DNA from: Hyphomicrobiales bacterium
Lineage (GTDB): Bacteria > Pseudomonadota > Alphaproteobacteria > Rhizobiales > Devosiaceae
NCBI GenBank assembly: GCA_900470445.1
Contig: UCAU01000069.1
Span: 59,310-95,964, forward strand
Length of the DNA stretch: 36,655 nt
Reading direction: 5' to 3'
This document shows, in pieces, positions 8,646 to 17,537 of the stretch. The notes under the pieces were generated by a model. That model saw only the letters and a list, made by a program, of their open reading frames with translations, made no database searches and was not told the origin of the DNA. Each line of letters opens with the position of its first letter. The first letter of the stretch is position 1. A program made the translations under genes and the position numbers.

Positions 8646-10574
8646 TTACTGGGCCGGCGCAGCCGGCTCCAACTGGGCCGCAATGAACTTGAAATTGCTC
8701 CACCACCACCACGGACCTTCGTAGTAATTGTCCGCTGCAGGATAATTGGTCCAATAGGTCTCGTTGACCGGCACGAACTTGGAAGTGCCGAACATCTCGA
8801 TCACCGGCAGGCCCTCCACCAGCTCCTTGAGAATTTCCGTGCCTGTCTCGACGATCTTGGGATCATCGGCCGGCATGGCGCGAAGTCCGTCGATCAGTGT
8901 GCTCAGTTCCTCATCGACATAACGGCCCTGGTTGGACGATGTCGGCACGCCGTTATCGCGGACATAATCCTTGTGCCAGCCTTCCATCCGCACGAACAGG
9001 TCGGGCGTGATGGCGCAGGACGAGCCCCAATAGGAGCCGACCTCGTAATCGCCCGTGTTCTCTGCGGTAAAGAACGCGCCGGCCTGCATCTGCTGCACCT
9101 GGGCGGGAATGCCGAACTGGGTCCACTCATTGGCGACCGCAAAGGCGAGACGCTGTGACTCAATTTCGAAATCGGCGGGCGCCAGGATGTTGATGGTGAA
9201 CGGGGTACCATCGGGCTTCATCCACTGGTTGCCATTCTTGGTAAAGCCGGCCTCCTCCAGCATTTTGGTGGCCTGCGCCGGATCGTGCTTCCACCAGCCG
9301 ACCCCCAGCAGTTCGCGCAGCGCTGCGGGGTCTTCGGGAATATTCTCCACCCCCTCCGAGCGCAGCCGCTCGCCCAGGCGCAGGGCATAGTCGGGATCGA
9401 ACGGCTTATAGCCGTCTTCCAGCGTGAACTCGCTGAGCCACTGGCTCATCGGCTGATGGTAGGTGTCCATGAGCACGGTGGTCGGCGGGATGGCGAGCGG
9501 AGAAGCCCGCAGCATGCCCGAGAACGTGGCGATGCTGGCCTGCTCGAGATTGATCGCCAATGCCAGCGCCCAACGGGTCTTGGCATCGTCATAGGGCGCC
9601 TTGGATGTATTAAAATGCATCCCGCGCTCGCATGGGTCATCCAGATTGGCATAGGGGAAATCGGTGAACCAGGCGCGAACCTTGTCATTTTGCCCACGCA
9701 GGATATCCAGGCTTTCCGGTGAAATGTCGGTCAGGATATCGATATCATTGGCGGCCATGGCCAGCACGCGGCGCTCTTCCGTGCCGAAACTGCGGAACAG
9801 CACATATTGCGCCTTGGGCTCGCCGATGATCTGCCCGACATCGGAATTCTGCCAGTCCTCGCGCTTCTCCCACAGGAACCAGGTTCCATTGGGATCATGG
9901 TCCTTATATTTGTAGGCGCTGATGGATACCGGCGGGAAATTCTGGAATGTCGCCGGGTCCTGCTTCTCCCAGATGTGCTTGGGCACGACATGGAAGGAGT
10001 TCCCATAGATCACCGAACCCAACACCACCGACAAGCGCGGGGTTGGCCGCGTGGTGGTGATCTCGACGCTGTTATCGTCCACCTTGGTGATCGATGCGAT
10101 CTGGTCGCTATAGGCCGCGCTATAGGCAAGCGCCGACGTATTGCGGATCATCTGGTCGGTGAACACCACGTCGTCGGCCGAGAACGGTTGGCCGTCGCTC
10201 CAGGTCAGGCCCTGGCGCAGCTTCACCTGGAACACGGTGAAGTCCTCGTTCGGCACCGGCATTTCGGCGGCGAGGTCGGGAATCTGCACCCCCTTGGCGG
10301 TGTCGATGTCATAGAGCTGAGCGCCGGCCAGCTGGTGATAACCCTGATTGATGGTCACGCCCTGCTGGTACATGTTCATATTGGTCGGATTGCCAACCCG
10401 GGCATTGAGCATGTCCACGACAAGCGTCTGCTCGCGCGGTGTGCCCACATCGGTCATCTGCTGCGCCCAGGCCGGCAGGGCCGAACTGGTGAGCATGGTG
10501 CCACCGAGGGCCATCGCGAGTCCGAGGGCGAATAGTCTGCTTCTGGCGCCATTGCGTAGGGAATTTTTCAACAA
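8646..10574 (-). CDS. Family-5 ABC solute-binding protein (oligopeptide/oligosaccharide)
   Basis: This 642-residue periplasmic binding protein has a signal peptide ending in LPAWA (cleavage near residue 37). It carries the SBP_bac_5 pattern: an early LVVDMLNARVGNPTNMN segment, then KLRQGLTWSDGQPFSADDVVFT. At about 600 mature residues it is at the long end of the family. The start is TTG at 10574, with GAGGAGGAGATC placed just upstream; no ATG fits as well. It is the last gene of an operon led by a GH172 hydrolase, so an oligosaccharide ligand is more likely than a peptide, although many relatives bind peptides. Confidence 0.88.
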   Translation of the reverse strand: MLKNSLRNGARSRLFALGLAMALGGTMLTSSALPAWAQQMTDVGTPREQTLVVDMLNARVGNPTNMNMYQQGVTINQGYHQLAGAQLYDIDTAKGVQIPDLAAEMPVPNEDFTVFQVKLRQGLTWSDGQPFSADDVVFTDQMIRNTSALAYSAAYSDQIASITKVDDNSVEITTTRPTPRLSVVLGSVIYGNSFHVVPKHIWEKQDPATFQNFPPVSISAYKYKDHDPNGTWFLWEKREDWQNSDVGQIIGEPKAQYVLFRSFGTEERRVLAMAANDIDILTDISPESLDILRGQNDKVRAWFTDFPYANLDDPCERGMHFNTSKAPYDDAKTRWALALAINLEQASIATFSGMLRASPLAIPPTTVLMDTYHQPMSQWLSEFTLEDGYKPFDPDYALRLGERLRSEGVENIPEDPAALRELLGVGWWKHDPAQATKMLEEAGFTKNGNQWMKPDGTPFTINILAPADFEIESQRLAFAVANEWTQFGIPAQVQQMQAGAFFTAENTGDYEVGSYWGSSCAITPDLFVRMEGWHKDYVRDNGVPTSSNQGRYVDEELSTLIDGLRAMPADDPKIVETGTEILKELVEGLPVIEMFGTSKFVPVNETYWTNYPAADNYYEGPWWWWSNFKFIAAQLEPAAPAQ

Positions 10575-10594
10575 GATCTCCTCCTCTTGCTTGG

Positions 10595-11491
10595 TTAAGC
10601 GTGACGGTCAGTTTGGTGCATTGGCGCACCTGCCTGCCCGGTCGGGTTGGTCCGGTATTTGGCGTCGATAGCAGCGAACTCGCCCCAGCGTTCCTCAACG
10701 GTTGGGATCGCGGCCATCAATTCGCGGGTATAGTTATGCGTGGGATGGTCCAGGATGTCGGTTGGCACACCGCTCTCCACCACCCGGCCGGCATTCATGA
10801 TCGAGACCTGGTCGGACAGGTAATAGGCGGTCGAGAGGTCGTGCGTGATGTAGATGAAAGACACGCCCTGCTCTTCCACGATCTGGCGGAACAGGTTGAC
10901 AATGCTCATGCGCAGCGACGCGTCGACCATGGACACCGGCTCGTCCGCAACGATCAGCTTTGGCCGCGGAATAAGGGCGCGTGCCACACTGATGCGCTGC
11001 AGCTCGCCGCCGGAAAACTGGCGGATATACTTGCCACGAATGCGCTCGAGGCTCAGCCCGACCGAACGCAGCGCACGGTCGCAAACCTGGTCCACGTCGG
11101 CGCTGCTATGGGCGATTTTAAGGTTGATCGCCGTCCTGCGCAGATAGTCCTCGATCGGCAGATAGGCACTGAACGCCTCGAACGGGTTCTGGAAAATCGG
11201 CTGGACCAGGCGGCGAAATTCGAGATCGTCGATGCGATCCTTGTGTCGTCCGGTCAGCGGCCGGCCAAGCAGGCGAATACTGCCCGCGCTGGGCTCGACC
11301 AGCCGCAGCACCATGCGGGCCAGCGTCGTCTTGCCCGAGCCGGACTCCCCCACGATGGAGAAGACCTGTGGCGCCGCCGGCATGGAGAAGGACACATTGT
11401 CCACCGCCTTGAACCCGCTGCCGGAGAAGAACCCGCCCTTGCGGTATTCCCGGCTGACGCCATCCACTTCGAGAATGGGAACGCCGCTCAT
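10595..11491 (-). CDS. Oligopeptide/oligosaccharide-type ABC ATPase, DppF/OppF type
   Basis: This 298-residue cytoplasmic ATPase has Walker A GESGSGKTT near residue 48, signature FSGGELQR near 160 and Walker B LIVADEP near 180. The usual C-terminal HPTHNYTRELMAAIP segment of the Opp/Dpp ATPases follows. It overlaps the preceding ATPase gene by four bases (ATGA). The two different ATPases form the heterodimer typical of this transporter class. A 20-base gap separates it from the binding-protein gene. Confidence 0.9.
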   Translation of the reverse strand: MSGVPILEVDGVSREYRKGGFFSGSGFKAVDNVSFSMPAAPQVFSIVGESGSGKTTLARMVLRLVEPSAGSIRLLGRPLTGRHKDRIDDLEFRRLVQPIFQNPFEAFSAYLPIEDYLRRTAINLKIAHSSADVDQVCDRALRSVGLSLERIRGKYIRQFSGGELQRISVARALIPRPKLIVADEPVSMVDASLRMSIVNLFRQIVEEQGVSFIYITHDLSTAYYLSDQVSIMNAGRVVESGVPTDILDHPTHNYTRELMAAIPTVEERWGEFAAIDAKYRTNPTGQAGAPMHQTDRHA

Positions 11492-12312
11492 GCGTGCTCT
11501 CCCACCACATCGGCCGACCGCTTGCCATGCAGGCGCGGCAGCGAGGCGATGAGGTTCCTGGTGTAATCGTGCTGCGGATTGGCAAAGATCTCGGCCGTTG
11601 GCCCGGCCTCCACGATCTTGCCTTTGTACATGATCGCCAGCCGATCAGTGATCTGGTAGTGCACGCCCATGTCATGGGAGACCAGCACCAGGCTATTGCG
11701 CTGGCGCCGCTGGATTTCGACCATCATCAGCAAGATCTTCTTTTGCACCACAACGTCGAGCGCCGTGGTGGGCTCGTCGGCAAGGATGAGGCGGGGATTG
11801 ACGAAGGCGGCAATGGCCACCAGCACCCGCTGGCGCATGCCGCCGGAAAGCTGGTGCGGATAGGCATTGAGCACATTTTCCTCAAGCCCGAAGCCGGCCA
11901 GGAAATCCACGATGCGCTGCCTGAGTGCCCTTCGGCCACCCTGCCGTTCGCGATCGGGCAGTCCGTCGATCACCTGCTTCTCGATTTTCATCAGCGGGTT
12001 GAGCACGCTCATCGAGCCCTGGGGGATATAGCTGATCTGGTCCCACCAGAGCTTGCCGAATTCGCTCGAAGGTGCGTCGATCACCCGCCCGGTCCGCGCA
12101 TCCTCGAAGTGTCCGCGAACGGTGCCGCTCTTGATCCGCAGTCCCGTGGAAAAGTCGCCATACACGGCCCGCATGAGCGTCGATTTGCCCGAACCGGATT
12201 CCCCGGCAATGCCCAGGATTTCGTTGTCATTGATGGTGAGGCTCACCCCGTCCACGGCGGTAACGAAACCGGACGTGCCATAGCCCACCGTGACATTGTC
12301 TATGCTGATCAT
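11488..12312 (-). CDS. Oligopeptide/oligosaccharide-type ABC ATPase, DppD/OppD type
   Basis: This 274-residue ATPase begins MISIDNVTVGYGTSGFVTAVDGVSL, with Walker A GESGSGKST, signature LSGGMRQR, Walker B LILADEPTTALD and the C-terminal NPQHDYTRNLIASLPRL segment. The open frame continues far upstream to 13635, but that part lies over the permease genes in another frame. The ATG at 12312, which overlaps the permease stop by four bases, is the real start. It pairs with the following ATPase to drive one importer. Confidence 0.9.
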   Translation of the reverse strand: MISIDNVTVGYGTSGFVTAVDGVSLTINDNEILGIAGESGSGKSTLMRAVYGDFSTGLRIKSGTVRGHFEDARTGRVIDAPSSEFGKLWWDQISYIPQGSMSVLNPLMKIEKQVIDGLPDRERQGGRRALRQRIVDFLAGFGLEENVLNAYPHQLSGGMRQRVLVAIAAFVNPRLILADEPTTALDVVVQKKILLMMVEIQRRQRNSLVLVSHDMGVHYQITDRLAIMYKGKIVEAGPTAEIFANPQHDYTRNLIASLPRLHGKRSADVVGEHA

Positions 12313-13148
12313 ACGCTCATCCTCCGGGTCGCGGACTGCATGGACAGGCCCGAGGACACGAGGAAAAGGCCGATGAACAAGAGGACGATGGACACCACGG
12401 GCGACCCGACCCAGACGAATTTTCCGGCCAGCAGCGCCTGATAGTTGATGGCCCAATAGATCATGGTGCCCAGCGTCGCCTGCTGGGCGCTGGAGAGCCC
12501 GATCACCGCGACGGCGCTTTCGGTCGAAATACCCACCAGCACGGTGTTGATGAAATTGGCCGCCGACCACCCCGCAATATAGGGGAAGATGTGGCGCACC
12601 AGAATGCGGACACTGGATTCCCCGCTGAACCAGGCGACGTTGATGAACTCGCGCTCGCGCATCGTCAGCGCCACGGCCCGCACCTGCCGTGCCGGATACG
12701 GCCAGTTGAAGAGCACCAGGATGAGCCCGATGATCGGCAGCGCCAATTGCCCGCCGAACAATGCCGCCATCAGGATCAGGATCGGCAGCGAGGGAATGCA
12801 CAACAAGGCATCCATGAAGAATGACAGCACCTTGTCGAGCCAGCCGCCGGCGTAACCAGCGGCCAGGCCGAGAAACACGCCGATGACGGTCGACAGCCCG
12901 GCCACGATCAGCCCCAGCAGCAGCGAATTGCGCAGCGCATGGGTCAAAAGCCAGAACACGTCCTGTCCAAGGCTCGTGGTGCCCAGCAGATATTCGGCGC
13001 TGGGATTCTGGTTGCGGGGTGCCGTGTACCAGACCAGGGGGTCCGATGGTGCGAACCAGGGCAATATCACGCCCATGATTACGAACACGGCGACAAGAAA
13101 GAGGCCGAGATACAGTCGAAACGGCGCATGAGTGAAAAAACTGCGCAT
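12309..13148 (-). CDS. Family-5 ABC permease, DppC type
   Basis: This 279-residue inner-membrane protein has the N-terminal segment LGLFLVAVFVIMGVILPWFAPSDPL usual for DppC/OppC. About six membrane segments follow, with an ATPase-contact loop around VRAVALTMREREFINVAWFSGESSVRILVRHIFP. The canonical EAA glycine region is here replaced by a REREFI...GES form that is common in this subfamily. It starts three bases after the DppB-type stop codon and overlaps the next ATPase gene by four bases, so translation is coupled. Confidence 0.9.
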   Translation of the reverse strand: MRSFFTHAPFRLYLGLFLVAVFVIMGVILPWFAPSDPLVWYTAPRNQNPSAEYLLGTTSLGQDVFWLLTHALRNSLLLGLIVAGLSTVIGVFLGLAAGYAGGWLDKVLSFFMDALLCIPSLPILILMAALFGGQLALPIIGLILVLFNWPYPARQVRAVALTMREREFINVAWFSGESSVRILVRHIFPYIAGWSAANFINTVLVGISTESAVAVIGLSSAQQATLGTMIYWAINYQALLAGKFVWVGSPVVSIVLLFIGLFLVSSGLSMQSATRRMSV

Positions 13149-13151
13149 GGC

Positions 13152-14150
13152 CTATCTGTGCCTGATACGGGGATCGATGAGCGGGTAGATCAGGTCGATC
13201 ACCATGGTCGCCGTGGCGACCGCGATGACCGAAAGGCTGATCGTGCCCATCAGGAGGTTGAAGTCGCCCTGCAGCACTGCCGAATAGATCAGCAGGCCCA
13301 GGCCCGGATAATCGAACAGGATCTCGGTGATCAGCGATCCGTTGAACATCAGCCCGATTTGCAGCGCCAGGAACGTGATCTGCGGCAGGATGGCGTTGGG
13401 CAGCACATAGCGGGTGAGAATCCGCCCGTCGCTGAGCCCCTTGAGCCGGGCATAGCGCACGAATTCTTCTTCCCGCAGCGCTGTGGTCTGCGCCTTCACC
13501 GAGATCACCCACCAGCCGAACACCACGATGACGATGGACATGGCCGGCAGGAACGAGTTCCAGGCAATGCTGGCGATGAGGTCCCAACTCCACGGCGCAC
13601 CGCGAATGGTGGTGGTCAGCGGAAAGATCTTCCACACATAGGAAAACAGGATCGAGAGCACGAGCGCCAGGATGTAATAGGGGATCGGATAGAGGCAGAT
13701 CGCAATGCCTTCCATCACCCGCGAACTGTTGCTGGTCGGGCGCCAGCCCGAGAGCAGGCCGACAAAATTCCCCAGCACCCAGGCGATCAGCGTGGAGACC
13801 AGCAGCAGCCCGAAAGTCCAGGGCAGCGCGTTCCAGATCAGTTCCATCACCGGGGTCGGATACATCGATAACGATGGGCCGAAATCGGCGGTGAAGACGA
13901 TGCGCTTGATGAAGGCCCAGTACTGCTCCAGCAGCGAGCCATTGAGCCCGAACGTGTCGGCAAGCGACTGGCGCAGCATGTCCACCTGCGCGGCATCCAT
14001 ATAGGCGCCCTGGGAGGCAACCTTGGCCAGCATGGCTTCGACCGGATCGGTGGGCCCAAGCCGCGGCACGAAGAACAGCACGGTGAGCGCGAAGACGATC
14101 ACCAATACATAGACCACGAGCCGCCCGGCAATGTAGCGGAGGAGGTTCAT
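13152..14150 (-). CDS. Family-5 ABC permease, DppB type
   Basis: This 332-residue protein begins MNLLRYIAGRLVVYVLVIVFALTVLFFVPRLGPTDPVEAML, the standard opening of DppB/OppB permeases. It has about six membrane segments and the contact loop LREEEFVRYARLKGLSDGRILTRYVLPNAILP. It is the obligate partner of the DppC-type gene that follows. The ATG at 14150 has GGAGGAGG-like context upstream. It lies three bases after the GH172 stop, which places the hydrolase and importer in one transcript. Confidence 0.92.
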   Translation of the reverse strand: MNLLRYIAGRLVVYVLVIVFALTVLFFVPRLGPTDPVEAMLAKVASQGAYMDAAQVDMLRQSLADTFGLNGSLLEQYWAFIKRIVFTADFGPSLSMYPTPVMELIWNALPWTFGLLLVSTLIAWVLGNFVGLLSGWRPTSNSSRVMEGIAICLYPIPYYILALVLSILFSYVWKIFPLTTTIRGAPWSWDLIASIAWNSFLPAMSIVIVVFGWWVISVKAQTTALREEEFVRYARLKGLSDGRILTRYVLPNAILPQITFLALQIGLMFNGSLITEILFDYPGLGLLIYSAVLQGDFNLLMGTISLSVIAVATATMVIDLIYPLIDPRIRHR

Positions 14151-14153
14151 GGC

Positions 14154-15269
14154 CTAGATGACTTCGAGATAGTCGCGGTCAGCCAGCTGCGAGAATGGCG
14201 CGGTGGGCAACACCTGGTACCAGAAGGCGACCGAGGCGATGTCGTCCTGCAGCGGCAGGTAGCGCCGGTCCTTCTTCTCGGTGCGCCAGCCCAGCGCCTG
14301 CATGGTCACCCGCAGGTCGGAGTCAAAGCGGATCGGGTCGTGGATATGCCAGCGATACATGCCGAAGCGCATCTGGCTCTGGTAGACGCCATCGGGCCGC
14401 AGCACCTGCGGCAGCCCGGCATAGGGCGTGGTGAATTCGCGGTAGGCGCTCTCCATGGTCTCATCGACCACGCCGCCGTCGAAATTATAGGCGCCGCAGA
14501 AATAATCCTCGGTACCGGTGCCGCAAATGGTGGGGAATTGGTTGTCCCCGTCCATGAAGAATTTGATCTCGCCTTCGCCCCACCAGCCCGAATTATTGGT
14601 GCCCCAGGCCATGTAGGTGCCCACATAATGGCCCTTGCCCTGTACGCCATCGAGAATGGTGTAGTCCTGCTTGAACGGCAGCGGGTTGGTGCGGCGGAAC
14701 TGCGCATGAAAATAGGCGGCGTCCTCGGGCACCTCGGTCAGCGCATAATTCACCTGGTAATAGATGATGCCATGCTCGTCGGGATCGCGGTTTTCGATCG
14801 TGATACGGGCGCGCTGGCGGAACGGCATCTGCCAGTAGCAATTGAAGGCGCGGCCCGGATTGACGCAGACGGCCAGCGACGTCACCTGGGCGAAGCGGTT
14901 CCAGCCCGAGCAGAAGAAGTCGCCCACCGGCGCCTCGACGGACGGATGCTCCTGGTCGTCCCAGTAGATGCGCAGGATGAGGTCGCGCCAGCGCAGATTT
15001 GCCGTGGTCAGCCAGATCTGCTGGATGGCGCCCGGACCTTCGATATCGGCAAGCAGCCGGGTTTCACCGGGCTCGATGCGGATGGAGGGCGAAACCTTCC
15101 AGCCCTGCCCCAGGCCACGCGCGCAGCTGGCGCCGGTGCCCTCCGTTGCCATGCCGCCACGGCCCTTCTCCCCGGTGAAGTTCTCGGGGGAGATCGAGCG
15201 GGTCCTGGCATCCGATAGCCGGTAGAGATTGCCGAGATTGAGGTCGAGGCCGGAAAAAGGTGCGTTCAT
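14154..15269 (-). CDS. DUF2961 / GH172-family glycoside hydrolase
   Basis: This 371-residue cytoplasmic protein belongs to DUF2961, now glycoside hydrolase family 172, whose known members cleave or cyclise fructo- and arabinofuranosides. The N-terminal signature RSISPENFTGEKGRGGMA is clear. The two candidate catalytic carboxylates are E234 (in WWGEGEIKFF; E232 is the alternative) and E254 (in GTGTEDYF), 20 residues apart. I chose the ATG at 15269, where family homology begins (MNAPFSGLDLNLGNLYRL). An in-frame GTG at 15353 adds 28 unlike residues. No signal peptide is seen, so the sugar is imported first, by the ABC system encoded in the same operon. The true substrate is unknown. Confidence 0.88.
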   Translation of the reverse strand: MNAPFSGLDLNLGNLYRLSDARTRSISPENFTGEKGRGGMATEGTGASCARGLGQGWKVSPSIRIEPGETRLLADIEGPGAIQQIWLTTANLRWRDLILRIYWDDQEHPSVEAPVGDFFCSGWNRFAQVTSLAVCVNPGRAFNCYWQMPFRQRARITIENRDPDEHGIIYYQVNYALTEVPEDAAYFHAQFRRTNPLPFKQDYTILDGVQGKGHYVGTYMAWGTNNSGWWGEGEIKFFMDGDNQFPTICGTGTEDYFCGAYNFDGGVVDETMESAYREFTTPYAGLPQVLRPDGVYQSQMRFGMYRWHIHDPIRFDSDLRVTMQALGWRTEKKDRRYLPLQDDIASVAFWYQVLPTAPFSQLADRDYLEVI

Positions 15270-15536
15270 GAATTTGCCAGAGTGAATGAGGTCAAAGCGG
15301 GGGCGGACACGGGCCAGCCAAGCGCTGGCACATGGGCGAAACGACGGAGCCACCGACGCTCAAAAACGTCGGGAGAGGCTGCCACTCGTGAATGATTAAG
15401 CTCGCGGAACCGCGGCTAAGCGCTGTCGAATAGGCTCATGCATCGTTCTCCCTGAAGGCGATTCGGCACTGCACTCATGTCAGTTTGGCCATCTGCCGCC
15501 GGGAATTGTTTCCCGACGAGCAAACCGTAGCACCAA
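15270..15536 (-). promoter_or_regulatory. Long 5' leader of the GH172-ABC operon, with hairpins and a possible mini-ORF
   Basis: This gap has no ordinary gene. It holds perfect hairpin CCGACG/CGTCGG (15353-15358 and 15367-15372) and perfect hairpin CGGGAA-TTGT-TTCCCG (15500-15515). On the minus strand it also has a ribosome site AGGGAG followed by ATG at 15442, which opens a 15-codon frame (MHEPIRQRLAAVPRA) ending at 15395. An ATG at 15438 opens a shorter one, MSLFDSA. These may be leader peptides, or remnants. Whether the leader is transcribed depends on a promoter near the operators at 15537-15572. Confidence 0.35.
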
Positions 15537-15548
15537 AAAATCGGTTTG
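15537..15548. promoter_or_regulatory. LacI-type operator 1
   Basis: AAAATCGGTTTG has the central CpG and AAA/TTT arms of LacI-family operators. Together with the second copy 24 bases away it forms an 11-bp perfect inverted pair (AAATCGGTTTG and CAAACCGATTT). It lies between the GH172 operon and its divergent LacI gene, so autoregulation and sugar-induced release are likely. Confidence 0.6.
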
Positions 15549-15560
15549 CAAATGCATTCA

Positions 15561-15572
15561 CAAACCGATTTG
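15561..15572. promoter_or_regulatory. LacI-type operator 2
   Basis: CAAACCGATTTG is a near-perfect palindrome around a central CpG, differing from symmetry at only one base pair. Its centre is 24 bases from that of operator 1. It is 34 bases before the regulator start codon, so binding here would also control the regulator gene. Confidence 0.65.
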
Positions 15573-15606
15573 CAAACTGCCCGCGTGGATGCTAGCGAAT
15601 TAACCC

Positions 15607-16611
15607 ATGACAACGATCTCCAAGGTTGCCGAACGCGCCGGCGTGTCCCGGACCACCGTGTCGCATGTACTCAATCATGCCGACCGCGTGTCCCCGCATC
15701 TGCGCGAGCGCGTGATGCAGGCCGTGGCGGAACTGGGCTATTTCCCAAATCCGCAGGCGCAGAGCCTGCGGACCGGCCGCACCAATATGGTCGCCATGCT
15801 CATCCCCGACATCCGCAACCCCTTCTATCCGGAACTGGTCAAGACCGTGCAGACGGACCTGGAGGCGGTTGGCCTGGACACCCTGATCTTCAACACCGAT
15901 GTCCCCGGCGGCCATAGCCAGGACCATGTCTACGAATACCTCCGGCAGATCCGCAACAAGCGGGTCGATGGCCTGATCATCGGCGACTTTGCCCTCCACG
16001 GCATGCACGACGCCTTGCTGAGCATCGACATCCCCACGGTCTTTATCGGCAAGCTCCCCAACCAGGCCGTCGATAGCCTGCGGGTCGACGATGAGAGCGC
16101 GTGCTACGACATGGGCAAGTACCTGGCAGAACGCGGTCACCGTCGCGTAGCGCAGATCACCGGCCCGCATTTCTTCAGCGAGGCCATGGACCGCGCCCGG
16201 GGTCTGCGCAACGGCCTGCTCGATAGCGGGCTAGCGCCGGATGACATCCTGGAATGGGAAGGGACATTCCTGGCGCCATCCGGCATTGAAGGCGTCGACT
16301 GGCTGCTAGAGACGCATAACCAGCACATGCCCACGGCACTATTCTTCGGCAACCACCTGATGACGCTCGGCGGCATCGCCCGCCTGTTCGACCACGGCAT
16401 CCGGGTCCCGGAAGACCTTGCCGTGGCCGTCTACGGCGACCAGCCACAGATGAACTATATCCGCCCGCACCTGACCCGCGCCGGGGTGCAACCGGCCCTG
16501 CAAGCCAACATGGCCACGCAGATGCTGCTCGAACGCCTCAACGGCACCTATAGCGGTCCTCCCCGCACCAAAGTGCTGACCGGCAGTCTTCAGAAAATGG
16601 ACAGCGCCTAG
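15607..16611 (+). CDS. LacI-family transcriptional regulator
   Basis: This 334-residue protein has an N-terminal LacI helix-turn-helix (TTISKVAERAGVSRTTVSHVLN, residues 2-23) and hinge helix (PNPQAQSLRTGRT). The periplasmic-binding-protein-like effector domain follows (VAMLIPDIRNPFYPELVKTV). It is transcribed divergently from the GH172-ABC operon. Two palindromic operators in the shared gap make it the likely repressor of that operon, with an imported sugar or its cleavage product as inducer. The ATG at 15607 sits at the start of the DNA-binding helix, as in other family members. Confidence 0.93.
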   Translation: MTTISKVAERAGVSRTTVSHVLNHADRVSPHLRERVMQAVAELGYFPNPQAQSLRTGRTNMVAMLIPDIRNPFYPELVKTVQTDLEAVGLDTLIFNTDVPGGHSQDHVYEYLRQIRNKRVDGLIIGDFALHGMHDALLSIDIPTVFIGKLPNQAVDSLRVDDESACYDMGKYLAERGHRRVAQITGPHFFSEAMDRARGLRNGLLDSGLAPDDILEWEGTFLAPSGIEGVDWLLETHNQHMPTALFFGNHLMTLGGIARLFDHGIRVPEDLAVAVYGDQPQMNYIRPHLTRAGVQPALQANMATQMLLERLNGTYSGPPRTKVLTGSLQKMDSA

Positions 16612-16640
16612 CGGGGAGGAGCGGCACGCAGGTGAAATGC

Positions 16641-17537
16641 CTATTCACCGTCTCCGATAAATCCCAGCGCAATCTCGGCCAGTTGCGGCGAGATCATCGT
16701 GTAATGCGTCAGCCCCGGAATGATCGCCAGCCGGTTCTGGTTCATCCCCGAGCCATCCCAGCCCGCATCATGCTGGCCGCCACCCAATAGCTCGAAGAAC
16801 TGAGCCATGTGGCTGGTCTTTATGGCGTCCCAATCACTATAAACCAGCATGGTCGGCATTTTGAGACTGCCGATCTCGGCGGAATAGTCGAAACCCCCGC
16901 GCATCATGTCGCCCACCTTGTCGAGCAGAATCGGGAAGTGTTGTTCCGCATCGGGCTGCTCGGCGGCATAGGCATTGTAGAGCGGCGAGCCCACCATACC
17001 GGCCGCCATCGCGCCGGTCATGGCGCGCATGCCTTCGGCATTGTAGCTGTGCCAACCCTCGAACGCATAAGGCGCGGAAACCACGATCAACTTGCCGACC
17101 AGTTCAGGCCGATCGAGCGCCAGCCGCAGCGCGGTCGTCGCCCCCAGCGAATAGCCAAGCACGGCGGGCGCGTCCAATTTCAGATATTCGATCACGCCGG
17201 CAACGTCGGCGGCCATCGCCTCAAAGCTCATCGGCCGCTCAAACGGCAAAGTATGGCCATGCCCCTGCAGGTCGATGCCGATGACCTGATGGTTCTCGGT
17301 CAGAGTGCCAATGATCGGCGCGAAGCTGCTAGCCGACATCAGTCCGCCATGCAGCAGGACAATGGGCGTACCCTGCCCGTGCACCTCATAATAAATCTCG
17401 ACGCCATTGACCGGCACATAGCCTGATTGAACGGGAGTGGGCATGGCGGGAGTCTCCTCTGTGGTTTGAGCAAGAGCTGGATTGACGGCGGCGAATGCCG
17501 TCAGCGCGACAAGTGAGCGAAACAAGCGTGCGAACAT
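16641..17537 (-). CDS. Exported alpha/beta-fold hydrolase
   Basis: This 298-residue protein has a Sec signal peptide (MFARLFRSLVALTAFAAVNPALAQ, cut near residue 24) and an alpha/beta-hydrolase body. The oxyanion region is VLLHGG and the nucleophile elbow is GYSLG with S130. The likely acid is D in YSDWD and the base H is in GLTHYT. The ATG at 17537 is chosen because GGAGAA lies seven bases upstream; earlier in-frame starts lack a site. It converges with the LacI gene, leaving 29 bases. The substrate is unknown; relatives include esterases, haloperoxidase-like enzymes and epoxide hydrolases. It may share the gap at 17538-17759 with the divergent MFS gene for regulation. Confidence 0.85.
   Translation of the reverse strand: MFARLFRSLVALTAFAAVNPALAQTTEETPAMPTPVQSGYVPVNGVEIYYEVHGQGTPIVLLHGGLMSASSFAPIIGTLTENHQVIGIDLQGHGHTLPFERPMSFEAMAADVAGVIEYLKLDAPAVLGYSLGATTALRLALDRPELVGKLIVVSAPYAFEGWHSYNAEGMRAMTGAMAAGMVGSPLYNAYAAEQPDAEQHFPILLDKVGDMMRGGFDYSAEIGSLKMPTMLVYSDWDAIKTSHMAQFFELLGGGQHDAGWDGSGMNQNRLAIIPGLTHYTMISPQLAEIALGFIGDGE

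Noticed and set aside
12313..13635. Upstream extension of the DppD-type ATPase frame
   Set aside because: The extra 440 codons overlap two permease genes in another frame; the true start at 12312 overlaps the permease stop as ATGA.
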